Assembly (NCBI GenBank): GCA_038529355.1
Contig: JBCBDU010000003.1
Coordinates: 87,039-151,038 of the forward strand
Source: CALBPI01 sp038529355
GTDB lineage: Bacteria > Pseudomonadota > Gammaproteobacteria > Steroidobacterales > Woeseiaceae
Direction of reading: 5' to 3'
DNA: 64,000 nucleotides
A program made the position numbers and the translations under genes. Shown here one piece after another: positions 11,300 through 20,044 of this stretch (the stretch's first letter is position 1; each line of letters starts with the position of its first letter). Below the pieces are notes generated by a model. The model saw only the letters and a list, made by a program, of their open reading frames with translations. It was not told where the DNA came from and searched no databases.

Positions 11300-11820
11300 T
11301 GCACGATCGCTGGTTGCCAGCCAAGCTGCTCGCGATGGCGATCGTCGGCTTCGGTTTTTCGTACACGTTTCCGCCAATGTACGATGCGTTCTGTGATCTG
11401 ACCGGTTTTGGCGGGCGCACGAACGAGGCGCCGCTGCAGCTCGTCGAATCGGTCGATGAGTCGCGCACGATCACGATCCAGTTCACGACGACGGTCAACG
11501 AATCGGCACCGTACGCGTTCCAGCCGGCAGTACGCAGCATGCAAATCCAGCCCGGCAAGGTTTACGACGCGAATTTCATTGCGCAAAACCTCACGGGACA
11601 GACACGTGTGGCACAAGCCATTCCGAGCGTATCGCCCAGCAAGGCAGCCACTTATCTGAAGAAAACCGAGTGTTTTTGCTTCAACAATCAGCCGTTTGAG
11701 GGCGATGAGACCAAGCAGATGCCGCTACGATTCATGATTGACCGCGATCTGCCGGACTACATCGATACCATTACGCTTGCGTATACTTTTTTTAATATAG
11801 ACAGCGCTGCGGCAAACTAG
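11299..11820 (+). CDS. ctaG: Cytochrome c oxidase assembly protein CtaG (Cox11)
   Basis: A periplasmic, membrane-anchored copper chaperone that inserts CuB into subunit I. It has one N-terminal anchor helix (about 8-25), an immunoglobulin-like domain and the diagnostic copper motif ECFCFNNQ in the C-terminal half. ATG 11299 gives 173 residues and overlaps the stop of the small upstream gene. An in-frame upstream start at 11230 would run through that gene in another frame and is rejected. Confidence 0.94.
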   Translation: MHDRWLPAKLLAMAIVGFGFSYTFPPMYDAFCDLTGFGGRTNEAPLQLVESVDESRTITIQFTTTVNESAPYAFQPAVRSMQIQPGKVYDANFIAQNLTGQTRVAQAIPSVSPSKAATYLKKTECFCFNNQPFEGDETKQMPLRFMIDRDLPDYIDTITLAYTFFNIDSAAAN

Positions 11821-11875
11821 CCAACGGCAGCGACGATGGCGCCGCGAGACGCCAGCACAAGAAGGGACAGCCAGT

Positions 11876-12742
11876 ATGGCAACTGCAAACGAAAAATATT
11901 ACGTACCGCACGGTAGTCCGTGGCCGATCATTGGCTCTGTAGGCTTGCTGCTGACGATGGTCGGCGTATCCGGATGGCTCAACGGCGGCAACATTGGCCC
12001 GTACCTGTTCGCCCTGGGCCTGCTGACCGTGATCGGCATGATGTTCGGCTGGTTCGGTAACGTCATCGACGAAAGCGAAGGCGGCATCTACTCGGCGCAG
12101 GTCGACAAGTCGTTCCGCATGGGCATGAGTTGGTTTATTTTCTCAGAGGTCATGTTTTTTGCGGCATTCTTTGGCGCACTGTTTTACACGCGCAACATGG
12201 CGCTGCCCTGGCTGGAAGGCGGCAGCAACAACTTCTTCACCGGCCTGATTTTGTGGCCCAATTTTGAAGCCATGTGGCCGACTAACGGCCCAGCCGGGGT
12301 CGGTGGCACGTTCGAAGCGATGGGGCCGTTGGGACTGCCGTTGATCAACACGGCGATTCTGCTAACCAGCTCAATCACAATCACCGTTGCCCACCATGCA
12401 CTCCGTGATGATCACCGCAATCTGGTCAAGATTTTCCTCGGATTGACGTTTCTGCTGGGATTCATTTTCGTCTACCTGCAGGCGGTCGAATACATCCACG
12501 CCTACCACGAGCTGAATCTGACCATGGAGAGCGGCATTTACGGCTCAACATTCTTCATGCTCACTGGATTCCACGGTATGCATGTATCGATCGGCGCGTT
12601 GATGCTGTTTATCGTCTGGATTCGCGTCATGCGCGGCCACTTCACGGCAAAACACCACTTCGCGTTTGAAGCCTCCGCGTGGTACTGGCATTTTGTCGAC
12701 GTGGTCTGGCTGGGTCTGTATATCTTCGTTTACTGGATGTAA
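11876..12742 (+). CDS. ctaE: Cytochrome c oxidase subunit III
   Basis: A seven-helix subunit that supports proton uptake and stability of the oxidase. Recognised by the N-terminal YYVPHGSPWPI, the SEVMFFAAFFGALFY segment with its conserved glutamate, and the C-terminal WYWHFVDVVWLGLYIFVYW signature. It has 288 residues. It is the last gene of the ctaC-ctaD-ctaG-ctaE run and is followed by a clear terminator. Confidence 0.97.
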   Translation: MATANEKYYVPHGSPWPIIGSVGLLLTMVGVSGWLNGGNIGPYLFALGLLTVIGMMFGWFGNVIDESEGGIYSAQVDKSFRMGMSWFIFSEVMFFAAFFGALFYTRNMALPWLEGGSNNFFTGLILWPNFEAMWPTNGPAGVGGTFEAMGPLGLPLINTAILLTSSITITVAHHALRDDHRNLVKIFLGLTFLLGFIFVYLQAVEYIHAYHELNLTMESGIYGSTFFMLTGFHGMHVSIGALMLFIVWIRVMRGHFTAKHHFAFEASAWYWHFVDVVWLGLYIFVYWM

Positions 12743-12762
12743 CCACACGCAGATGTTCAAAG

Positions 12763-12794
12763 AGCCGGTCGCCGCAAGGTCACCGGCTTTTTTT
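12763..12794 (+). terminator. Rho-independent terminator after ctaE
   Basis: AGCCGGT pairs with ACCGGCT; weaker pairing inside the stem closes a GCAA tetraloop, and a run of seven T follows. It lies 20 bases past the ctaE stop and ends the oxidase subunit operon before the opposing DUF2909 gene. Confidence 0.85.
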
Positions 12795-12811
12795 ACGCCA
12801 GCTGGTGTCGT

Positions 12812-13009
12812 CTACAACGCGCCAGGTTCGATCCAGCCCATGACGCCAGCCATGATCAGAAAGACAAATAACGCCACTGACAATGCAATGCGCCAGGTCA
12901 ACGCACGAACCAGCCCGCCACTGTTCTGCTGATCCCGTGTAAGGTGATAGAGGCCGGAGCCCAGTGACGCAATAATCGCCAGCAATAACAAAACAACAAT
13001 AATGCGCAT
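12812..13009 (-). CDS. DUF2909 twin-transmembrane protein
   Basis: A 65-residue protein with two hydrophobic helices (about 1-22 and 45-62) joined by a polar loop. DUF2909 proteins of this shape lie between ctaE and SURF1 in many gammaproteobacteria, which matches this position. ATG 13009 is preferred over a longer frame from 13039. It is transcribed away from SURF1, with only 36 bases between the two starts, so their promoters must overlap. The function is unknown. Confidence 0.78.
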   Translation of the reverse strand: MRIIVVLLLLAIIASLGSGLYHLTRDQQNSGGLVRALTWRIALSVALFVFLIMAGVMGWIEPGAL

Positions 13010-13045
13010 GAACCGAAAACCCGAAACTGTTCGGAGCATTATATC

Positions 13046-13771
13046 GTGAATGCCGAATCTGCGAGACGACCAAAATGGCTACCATGGCTTGTCTATTGCT
13101 TGTTGATGCCATGCATGTTGTGGCTAGGCAACTGGCAGCTGGACAAATACCGACTACAACAGGCGCGACTGGCTGACTTTGCCAACGATATTGCGCTGAC
13201 TGCAGCGCAAGTTCGCGACCAACCCGGCAACTTGCCTCGTTTCGCACGTTTCCAGCAGGCCGGCCGCTACATCGCGGAGCGCCAGATCCTCATCGACAAC
13301 ATCGTACGCAACGGCCGCAATGGCTTTTTTGTAATCACACCGCTGCAGCTCGATGATGGTTCGTGGCGACTCGTCAATCGCGGCTGGATTGCGCAAAGCC
13401 CGCGTCGCGAACCGCTAGCAGCGCTGTCCGTCGACAATAAAGCCCGTATATTAGAAGGCAGGGTCGGCGCCCTGCCAGTCGGCGGGCTGAAATTGGGTGA
13501 ACAACCGGAGGTGGTCTCCGAGTGGCCCGTCGTGCTGCAATATCCGACCTTACAGGATGTCGAGCGCTTGCTCGGACAACCGTTACAGGCGGATGTGTTG
13601 CTGCTGAGCCCGCAGGCGGAAGACGGTTTTGAGCGTCAGTGGTCTGCCGGCGGTCTGCCACCCGAGCGCCATCTGGGTTACGCCGTGCAGTGGTTTGCGA
13701 TGAGCGCAGCCCTGACGGTATTGATGTTAATTATGGTATTCAGGAACAAGCGAACAGAACATGCAAGCTGA
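13046..13771 (+). CDS. SURF1 family oxidase assembly protein
   Basis: SURF1 proteins assist haem a insertion into oxidase subunit I. The topology is typical: one helix at the N terminus (about 12-28), a periplasmic domain, and a second helix near 215-235. Family motifs are LGNWQLDKYR just after the first helix, VNRGWI in the middle and HLGYAVQWFAM before the last helix. It starts at GTG 13046 and has 241 residues. It overlaps the next gene by 11 bases. Confidence 0.92.
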   Translation: MNAESARRPKWLPWLVYCLLMPCMLWLGNWQLDKYRLQQARLADFANDIALTAAQVRDQPGNLPRFARFQQAGRYIAERQILIDNIVRNGRNGFFVITPLQLDDGSWRLVNRGWIAQSPRREPLAALSVDNKARILEGRVGALPVGGLKLGEQPEVVSEWPVVLQYPTLQDVERLLGQPLQADVLLLSPQAEDGFERQWSAGGLPPERHLGYAVQWFAMSAALTVLMLIMVFRNKRTEHAS

Positions 13772-14324
13772 AACGACAAATGAACCGCGCGGCCGGTGGC
13801 AACTGCTGGCGCTGGCGCTGGTTTTTTTTGGTCCGCTGCTAGCCGCCATCGGTTGGTATTTCCTCGGCGACGTTGAAACAGCCAGCGTCAACTACGGCGA
13901 GCTGATCGATCCACCGGTTTCTCTCGATGCCAAGCTACATTTTGATTCGGGCACACGCGGACGCTGGACACTGCTACTGAAGACGGATGGACGGTGCGAC
14001 GAGATCTGCCAACAGGCATTGGTCACAGTACGACAGGTTCGTCTTGCAACAGGCCGTGAGATTGATCGAATCGAGCGCGCTGTTCTCGTTGTCGACAGCA
14101 CGCAGCTCGCGGACGTTGTCGATCAACATCCGGGGCTGATTGTTTTCGACCAAGACAACACGGTAGGCAACGAAATACAAACAGCCGCTGCGGCGCTGCC
14201 GGCGCCGCAAATCTACATCATGGATCCGCTCGGCAACATCATGATGCGCTACCCGGTCGACCCAGATCGCAAAAAGATGCTGACGGATATCAAGAAGCTG
14301 TTGAAGTTTTCGCGGATCGGTTGA
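13761..14324 (+). CDS. Sco-like thioredoxin-fold oxidase assembly protein
   Basis: A 187-residue protein with one N-terminal transmembrane helix (about 14-35) and a periplasmic domain with a CDEIC motif (CxxxC), the spacing used by Sco/SenC copper chaperones. Residues near YIMDPLGNIMMRYP resemble the C-terminal strand of that fold. In related operons a gene like this lies between SURF1 and ctaA. Here ctaA, ctaB and a classical sco gene are missing, and the stop directly abuts the start of a histidine kinase. A role in oxidase copper or thiol handling is inferred. Confidence 0.7.
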   Translation: MQAETTNEPRGRWQLLALALVFFGPLLAAIGWYFLGDVETASVNYGELIDPPVSLDAKLHFDSGTRGRWTLLLKTDGRCDEICQQALVTVRQVRLATGREIDRIERAVLVVDSTQLADVVDQHPGLIVFDQDNTVGNEIQTAAAALPAPQIYIMDPLGNIMMRYPVDPDRKKMLTDIKKLLKFSRIG

Positions 14325-16466
14325 ATGCCAGGTGCGATCAAATATCCGGTGGTAAAAAGGGCACCGCCTTTCGGGCTATTGCTGCTGGTTGTCACCACGG
14401 GCTACATCGTTGCACTCTGGCTCGAGTCGTGGCTCAAACATGAGGCGTCTGGCACAAGCTACGCGCTGTTTTCGATGGGTATCCTCGTTGGGGGGTTGAC
14501 CAAAATTCGCCTGAATCAATGGCCGGCAATGATCGGATTGCTCATCATGATCAGATTGGCTTGGTTGCTGATGTTCGCACCGACAAACGAACTGGGTCAC
14601 TGGATCGCGATGGCCAGCATCGAGTTACTCATCGGGATATTTATTGCCAGCGCACCCTTCGTCCTGCTACCCGAGCGTAAGCGCGATTTCCTGCCGAACG
14701 AGATGTTTGCCGTACTGGTATTTAACGGTGTAATCGGTGCTATTGGCTTCGCACTCGTAACACATCACGCTTCATCTGCAGACAGTCAATTGACACTTGC
14801 CAGTGCAGCATGCGGTGTATTACTGGGCACGGGGATTGGCGGCGCACCATTAACGATCTGGGGCATGGTCTACGGGCGCCCGGCAAAGTATCCACTCTCA
14901 CGTATCGCTTTGCTCGCTGTGTCCGTTCCCGGCTTTTTGCTGTTAGGCACGGTCGCGTTGACCGGTTACCCGCAAGGCGTAGCCGACGTGTTGGCGCCGT
15001 ACGGCAACGTGGCGCTTTGGCTGGCGCTGTTCTTTGCGATGATCGTTGCTAACAACCTCAGCTCGCCGGCGATGATTGGATTGCTGATGATGATGGCGAT
15101 GACCAGCGCTGTGCTGTTTCACTTTCAGCCAGGATCAACTGATATCTCAGCGGTATTGCGGTGGCAATCGACAGCGCTGGGCATTGAGGTTGTCGTGCTA
15201 GTCTGCGCCGCGTTGATCGCGGGTCAGCGACGACTGCGACAGCTGTATATGCACCGCGATTACATCGCCGAATCGATGTTGGCAGCCAGCGCCGCCGCCG
15301 CCAATGACACGTCTCGTTCCGGGCGTGTTGACCTGTTTGATGCATTGGAGATCGCCGGTCGGCATTGCCGCGCCGACGAGTGCCGCCTCTATAGTTTCGA
15401 CAACATCAGCGAGCAGGCGCTATGCGTGAACGTCTGGTTGCGTGATCCAGCGCTGGTTGACAGGTTACAGCTTGTAGAGCCGATCGCCTTGCAAGCGCTA
15501 AGGGACATCACCGAGCCATTGAGCCGCGGCAAACCGTTCTTCTGGGAGCACACGGATACCGAAAGCAGTGTATTGCCAGAATTTGGCAACGCCATGTTAT
15601 TGCAGTCCGGTAGCGAGATTGCGTTCTACCCCATTCAGCTTGGCGAACAGTTACTTGGCATGATCGGCATCGTTGGCTACTCCCTCGATCAACTGCGCAA
15701 GCGCAACGCGCCGACGCTGCTCAACGGGATTGGCTATTACTATGTCGGGATTCATACCCAGCGTGAGGCGGCACGCAGCATCGCTCGCTACGAGGCAAGC
15801 CTGAGTGAACTCGCCGCACGCTTTGCTCAAGCAGAAGAACGCGTTCGCCGCGACACGTCAGTCGAAATACACGATGGCATAATTCAGCAACTCGCCGTGA
15901 TGCGGATGAAACTTGGCGAACTAGGCCAGCGCCGTGTCTCTGCGCCCGAAACGTTGACCAATATCACTGCAATTGTTGACGAGACACTGCAGGAGTCGCG
16001 CTCAATGCTGCAGCGGCTCAGTCCGTCGGTGCTCTACGAACTCGGCCTGATGCCCGCGCTTCAGAACTTGTGCGACACCATCAACGAGGAGGGTCACTTT
16101 GATGTCACGCTGCGTGAGAGCGGCGCGCGCATCAAAATGGATCAGGACATTCGTGTGGCGTTCTATCACGTACTGAAAGAACTCATCGACAACAGCCACA
16201 AGCACTCGGGTGGCAACAGAATCTGGGTCGATATCGCTTGGAGCGCAAACGGCATCGAGCAGGCCACCGTCAGCGATAATGGTGACACTGGCGTGTGGTG
16301 GCTGCTACGACGCAATCGCAATAAGGCTGATCAGCTTGGCCTGCTAGCGGCTTCGGAGCGGCTGCAACGATTTGACTACTTATTAACGTTTCTACCGCGC
16401 GAAGGTGGTGGCACCAGCGCTGCGATCCGACAGGCAATGATTTTTTCTGTGCCAGAACCAGCCTAG
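14325..16466 (+). CDS. Membrane sensor histidine kinase, NarX/DegS type
   Basis: A 713-residue kinase. The first 310 residues hold nine or ten hydrophobic helices forming an integral-membrane sensor. Residues about 330-490 look like a GAF-type domain. A HisKA_3 dimerisation helix follows, with the phospho-accepting His at 516 (EIHDGIIQQ), then an ATPase domain with an N box (ELIDNSHKHSG) and a somewhat degenerate G box (SDNGDTG, then QLGLLAASERL). It begins at the base after the stop of the Sco-like gene, so it is co-transcribed with oxidase assembly genes. The partner regulator follows 16 bases downstream. The signal is unknown; respiration, redox or a membrane state are reasonable guesses. 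Confidence 0.88.
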   Translation: MPGAIKYPVVKRAPPFGLLLLVVTTGYIVALWLESWLKHEASGTSYALFSMGILVGGLTKIRLNQWPAMIGLLIMIRLAWLLMFAPTNELGHWIAMASIELLIGIFIASAPFVLLPERKRDFLPNEMFAVLVFNGVIGAIGFALVTHHASSADSQLTLASAACGVLLGTGIGGAPLTIWGMVYGRPAKYPLSRIALLAVSVPGFLLLGTVALTGYPQGVADVLAPYGNVALWLALFFAMIVANNLSSPAMIGLLMMMAMTSAVLFHFQPGSTDISAVLRWQSTALGIEVVVLVCAALIAGQRRLRQLYMHRDYIAESMLAASAAAANDTSRSGRVDLFDALEIAGRHCRADECRLYSFDNISEQALCVNVWLRDPALVDRLQLVEPIALQALRDITEPLSRGKPFFWEHTDTESSVLPEFGNAMLLQSGSEIAFYPIQLGEQLLGMIGIVGYSLDQLRKRNAPTLLNGIGYYYVGIHTQREAARSIARYEASLSELAARFAQAEERVRRDTSVEIHDGIIQQLAVMRMKLGELGQRRVSAPETLTNITAIVDETLQESRSMLQRLSPSVLYELGLMPALQNLCDTINEEGHFDVTLRESGARIKMDQDIRVAFYHVLKELIDNSHKHSGGNRIWVDIAWSANGIEQATVSDNGDTGVWWLLRRNRNKADQLGLLAASERLQRFDYLLTFLPREGGGTSAAIRQAMIFSVPEPA

Positions 16467-16482
16467 GTGATACCCTATTTTC

Positions 16483-17109
16483 ATGAGTGTATCCATAGTC
16501 ATTGTCGACGATCACCAAATGGTCAGGGACGGTCTAGCCTCTCTGCTGCATGGTATGGATACCGATGTTGAAGTCATTGGCCAGGGCGCTAACGGCCACG
16601 ACGCGGTTGAGTTGGCCAGTTCATTGCACCCTGACGTCATGCTTATCGATGTCGCGATGCCCGACATGAACGGCATTGATGCCACTTTGGCGATCCGCGA
16701 AGTCGACCCCGATGTCAAAATCATCGCTGTCTCGATGCATTCTGATCGCAATTACATCAATGGCATGCTAGATGCGGGTGCTCTTGCCTACATTCGGAAA
16801 GAATCAGCGTTCGATGAGCTATCGCACGCACTTGGTGATGTGCTTAACGGCAAGGTGTATCTTGGCGAAGGCATCGCGGAAATCGTCGTCGGTGCCAAAT
16901 CGAGCCCGTGCAACCTGACAGAGCGCGAAATGGAAGTGCTCAAACGTATTGCCGAAGGCAAGAAAACCCGCGAAATCGCCGCGGAGTTGTTTCTGAGCGA
17001 CAAAACGATTGAAACGCATCGCAGACAGATAGGTCGCAAGCTCGACCTGCACAGTGTTGCCGAACTCACCAAATTCGCCATTCGCCACAATATCACCACC
17101 ATAAACTAG
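16483..17109 (+). CDS. NarL/FixJ family response regulator
   Basis: A two-domain transcription factor of 208 residues. The receiver has the acidic pair D9-D10, the phospho-acceptor D56 in LIDVAMPDMNG, and a lysine at RKES. The C-terminal LuxR-type helix-turn-helix has LTEREMEVLKRIAEGK and SDKTIETHRRQIGRKL. It lies 16 bases after the histidine kinase gene and is its evident partner. The DNA targets are not known; autoregulation and the adjoining oxidase genes are the first candidates. Confidence 0.93.
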   Translation: MSVSIVIVDDHQMVRDGLASLLHGMDTDVEVIGQGANGHDAVELASSLHPDVMLIDVAMPDMNGIDATLAIREVDPDVKIIAVSMHSDRNYINGMLDAGALAYIRKESAFDELSHALGDVLNGKVYLGEGIAEIVVGAKSSPCNLTEREMEVLKRIAEGKKTREIAAELFLSDKTIETHRRQIGRKLDLHSVAELTKFAIRHNITTIN

Positions 17110-17182
17110 ACGCAGTTCACAGTGTTGCGCGGCTTTGTCTAGCCTGTGTGACGTTATCATCTGTAACCAACTGTTTTCCGTA

Positions 17183-17226
17183 AGGGTTTTCCCTGAGTCA
17201 GTTTCAGGGTTTCTCCCGATGGGAAA
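17183..17226 (+). other. Alternating GGG/CCC hairpin region in a leader
   Basis: This stretch of the 197-base gap before the degenerate receiver gene has alternating G and C blocks. AGGG at 17183-17186 can pair with CCCT at 17191-17194. Alternatively CCCTGA at 17191-17196 can pair with TCAGGG at 17204-17209. The CCC near 17214 can pair with the GGG that follows it. The pairings exclude one another, as in attenuators or leader switches. No known riboswitch consensus is recognised. Confidence 0.35.
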
Positions 17227-17306
17227 GTGTGCCCATTTTTCGTAAGGTCATAATCCTCGGGAATCGCTGGTCCAATGGATGGACGCAACAGATACAAGGT
17301 GAGTTG

Positions 17307-17726
17307 ATGGCAACGAGCGGCGCAATGCTCTTTCTACCGAAAGGCGACAAAAACCGGCGAGGCCGCGGACGGAAACACAGGTACGTGTTGATCTGCGATC
17401 CGAACCGGGGTTTGTGTAAGACCATTGCGCAAATCGTGAACACTCTCGGGGTCCAGGCGGTCGCGGCCACGGATGGCAGCGCCGCAATTCGCTTAAGCCA
17501 GCGGCGTCCACCGGATTTGATCCTGTTCGCCGAAAATATGCCCGGCATGCGGGCGATGGATTTTCTGGATGCGGGACTTGCCCATTTGCTCAACCGGCGG
17601 GCGATGCTCATCGACCGCAATACGGCAAGTCGACCGCGCTGGCTGCCGACGGTGACGACCCCTCTGGAGGTCACCCGGTTCAGTCACGAGCTGAACAAAC
17701 TACTGAAAACACGCGACGTTGCCTGA
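17307..17726 (+). CDS. Stand-alone degenerate receiver-like protein
   Basis: A 139-residue protein. After a basic N terminus (GDKNRRGRGRKHR) it has a receiver-like fold: RYVLICDPNRGLC as strand 1 and PPDLILFAENMPGM at the phosphorylation site. The phospho-accepting Asp is replaced by Ala75, the acidic pair is reduced to one Asp (D31), and the usual Lys is not evident. It should not be phosphorylated in the standard way. ATG 17307 has an AAGGTGAG site; a longer frame from 17229 lacks one. It may be a protein-interaction module for the nearby kinase or an unrelated system. No effector domain is seen. Confidence 0.65.
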   Translation: MATSGAMLFLPKGDKNRRGRGRKHRYVLICDPNRGLCKTIAQIVNTLGVQAVAATDGSAAIRLSQRRPPDLILFAENMPGMRAMDFLDAGLAHLLNRRAMLIDRNTASRPRWLPTVTTPLEVTRFSHELNKLLKTRDVA

Positions 17727-17767
17727 CCGACCCTCTCCCTTTTTAGGTCGTCAACGTTTCGATGGTT

Positions 17768-17791
17768 GCCCCGCTCGCGGGGCTTTTTTTT
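17768..17791 (+). terminator. Rho-independent terminator
   Basis: Perfect stem GCCCCG/CGGGGC with a CTCG loop followed by eight T. It lies 42 bases past the degenerate receiver gene and insulates uvrD from it. Confidence 0.9.
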
Positions 17792-17864
17792 GCGCACATC
17801 GCTTGTCCGTGCAGCAACGGCAATCCGACCTCGACACCCGGCGCGGCGCGCACAATAATGCACT

Positions 17865-20033
17865 ATGGATGTCAGCCCGCTACTCGAAAATCTGAACGAC
17901 GCGCAACGACGCGCTGTTACCGCGCCGCGCGCCCCACACCTTGTCATCGCCGGTGCCGGCAGCGGCAAGACTCGCGTTCTTGTCCACCGCGCGGCCTGGT
18001 TGATTCAGGTCGAAAACACGTCGCCGCACAGCATTCTGGCAGTGACGTTCACGAACAAAGCCGCTGCAGAAATGCGCTCTCGCGTCGAGGCCTTGTTGAA
18101 TATGCCGGCTCGTCACTTGTGGATCGGCACCTTTCACGGTCTCGCGCACAGACTGCTTCGGCGCCATTGGCAGGAAGCCGGGTTGCCGCAAAATTTTCAG
18201 ATTATCGATAGCGCTGATCAGGAGCGGTTGATCAAGCGCTTGCTGAAGGACAGCGAGACTGCGGACAGCGAATGGTCGCCGCGCGAGGTGAAATCATTCA
18301 TCAACACCAACAAGGACGAGGGGCTGCGACCTGCGCATCTGGATGCCGGAGACGATGCCAATCGTTCGCGACTGATCGAATTCTATGCCGAATATCAGCA
18401 AAACTGTGACCGCAGCGGTCTCGTCGACTTCGCGGAAATTTTATTGCGTGCGCATGAACTGTGGCGCGACAACGCCGAGCTGCTCGGGCACTACCAACGT
18501 CGCTTCCAGCATGTGCTGATCGACGAGTTCCAGGATACCAACGCCATCCAATATGCGTGGCTGAAGCTACTCACCGCCGGCGGAGCGGTGCCATTCGCCG
18601 TCGGTGATGACGATCAGTCAATCTACCGTTGGCGCGGTGCGCGAGTTGAACACATCAGTCGGTTTTCGACCGATTTCCCGGGCACTGAAGTCGTTAAACT
18701 GGAGCAGAATTACCGCTCCACCGGCAACATTCTGAATGCCGCCAATGCCATCATCGCCAACAATGGCGGCCGGATGGGCAAGAACCTGTGGACCGAAGAT
18801 GGCGACGGTGCTGCGATCAAACTCTATGCAGCATTCAACGAGCGAGACGAGGCCGATTTTGTCGTTAATCGTCTGAAAGACTGGATTGCGCAGGGCAACC
18901 GGCGAGACGATGCGGCGATTTTGTATCGCTCGAATGCGCAATCGCGTGTGCTCGAGGAGATGCTGCTCAACGCGCGTATCCCGTATCGGGTCTATGGTGG
19001 CCTGCGGTTTTTCGAACGCGCCGAAATCAAGGACGTGCTGGCGTATATGCGCCTGGTCAGCAATCGCGATGACGACGCGGCGTTCGAGCGCATCGTCAAC
19101 GTCCCGACACGCGGTATCGGCGCGCGCAGTGTGACGACCGTGCGCGACTATGCGCGCGCCAATGCCTGCTCGCTGTGGCGTGCGGCCGGCGCCGTGGCCA
19201 GCGACAGCAACGGCGGTCGCGGTGTGAAGGCTATCCGGCAATTTCTGAATTTGATTGAGCACCTGGCAGAGCAATGCGAGGGACTGGAGCTGCACGAAGT
19301 TGTTGACCACGTCATCCATCACAGCGCGTTGGCGAGCCACTATCGCAAGGAAGGTGAAGAGAAGGCCGCTACCCGCATTGAAAACATGGAAGAACTGGTC
19401 AGCGCCGCACGCGGCTTTGCTCCGGAAAATGCTGAAGACGACATGAGCGAAATCGATGGGTTTCTTGCGCACGCGGCGCTCGAAGCTGGCGAGGGCCAGG
19501 CTGACGCCTGGGAAGACTGTGTGCAACTGATGACGCTGCACTCGGCAAAAGGGCTCGAGTTTCCACTGGTCTTCCTCGTGGGGCTGGAAGACGGTTTGTT
19601 CCCGCACCAGCGCTCGGTGACGGACCCGGCCGGCCTCGAAGAGGAACGAAGGCTGTGTTATGTCGGCTGCACGCGCGCGATGACGGAATTGTACCTGACC
19701 TATGCAGAACAACGACGTCTGCACGGTATGGACAACTTTGGCGTACGTTCGCGGTTTATCAACGAAATACCGGCCGCACTGATCGAGGATATCAGGCCGC
19801 GCGCCGGCCTGTCGCGTCCGGCGCCAACAACCGCACGTGCTGCGAACGGCCGCGGCAATGGTCTTGAGTCACCGACCGTGCAATTGGGTCGACCTGTGCG
19901 CCACGCCAAATTCGGCGACGGCGTTATTCTCAATTGCGAGGGTCAGGGTGCGCACACGCGGGTGCAGGTCAATTTTGAAGATGCCGGCACGAAATGGCTG
20001 GTTCTCAACTATGCCAATCTCGAGTTGATGTAG
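17865..20033 (+). CDS. uvrD: DNA helicase II UvrD
   Basis: A superfamily 1A 3'-5' helicase of nucleotide excision and mismatch repair. The N terminus (MDVSPLLENLNDAQRRAV) closely follows E. coli UvrD. Motifs: AGAGSGKTR (Walker A, near 29-37), VTFTNKAAAEM (Ia), DEFQDTN (II), GDDDQSIYRWRGA (III), LEQNYRST (IV), LHSAKGLEFP (V) and YVGCTRA (VI). The C-terminal tudor-like segment (RHAKFGDGVI) supports UvrD over Rep. It has 722 residues. Confidence 0.97.
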   Translation: MDVSPLLENLNDAQRRAVTAPRAPHLVIAGAGSGKTRVLVHRAAWLIQVENTSPHSILAVTFTNKAAAEMRSRVEALLNMPARHLWIGTFHGLAHRLLRRHWQEAGLPQNFQIIDSADQERLIKRLLKDSETADSEWSPREVKSFINTNKDEGLRPAHLDAGDDANRSRLIEFYAEYQQNCDRSGLVDFAEILLRAHELWRDNAELLGHYQRRFQHVLIDEFQDTNAIQYAWLKLLTAGGAVPFAVGDDDQSIYRWRGARVEHISRFSTDFPGTEVVKLEQNYRSTGNILNAANAIIANNGGRMGKNLWTEDGDGAAIKLYAAFNERDEADFVVNRLKDWIAQGNRRDDAAILYRSNAQSRVLEEMLLNARIPYRVYGGLRFFERAEIKDVLAYMRLVSNRDDDAAFERIVNVPTRGIGARSVTTVRDYARANACSLWRAAGAVASDSNGGRGVKAIRQFLNLIEHLAEQCEGLELHEVVDHVIHHSALASHYRKEGEEKAATRIENMEELVSAARGFAPENAEDDMSEIDGFLAHAALEAGEGQADAWEDCVQLMTLHSAKGLEFPLVFLVGLEDGLFPHQRSVTDPAGLEEERRLCYVGCTRAMTELYLTYAEQRRLHGMDNFGVRSRFINEIPAALIEDIRPRAGLSRPAPTTARAANGRGNGLESPTVQLGRPVRHAKFGDGVILNCEGQGAHTRVQVNFEDAGTKWLVLNYANLELM

Positions 20034-20044
20034 AATCTGGCCGA

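Noticed and set aside
18618..19724. 368-codon open frame on the minus strand inside uvrD
   Set aside because: Fully antisense to uvrD and without domain signals; a by-product of codon bias.
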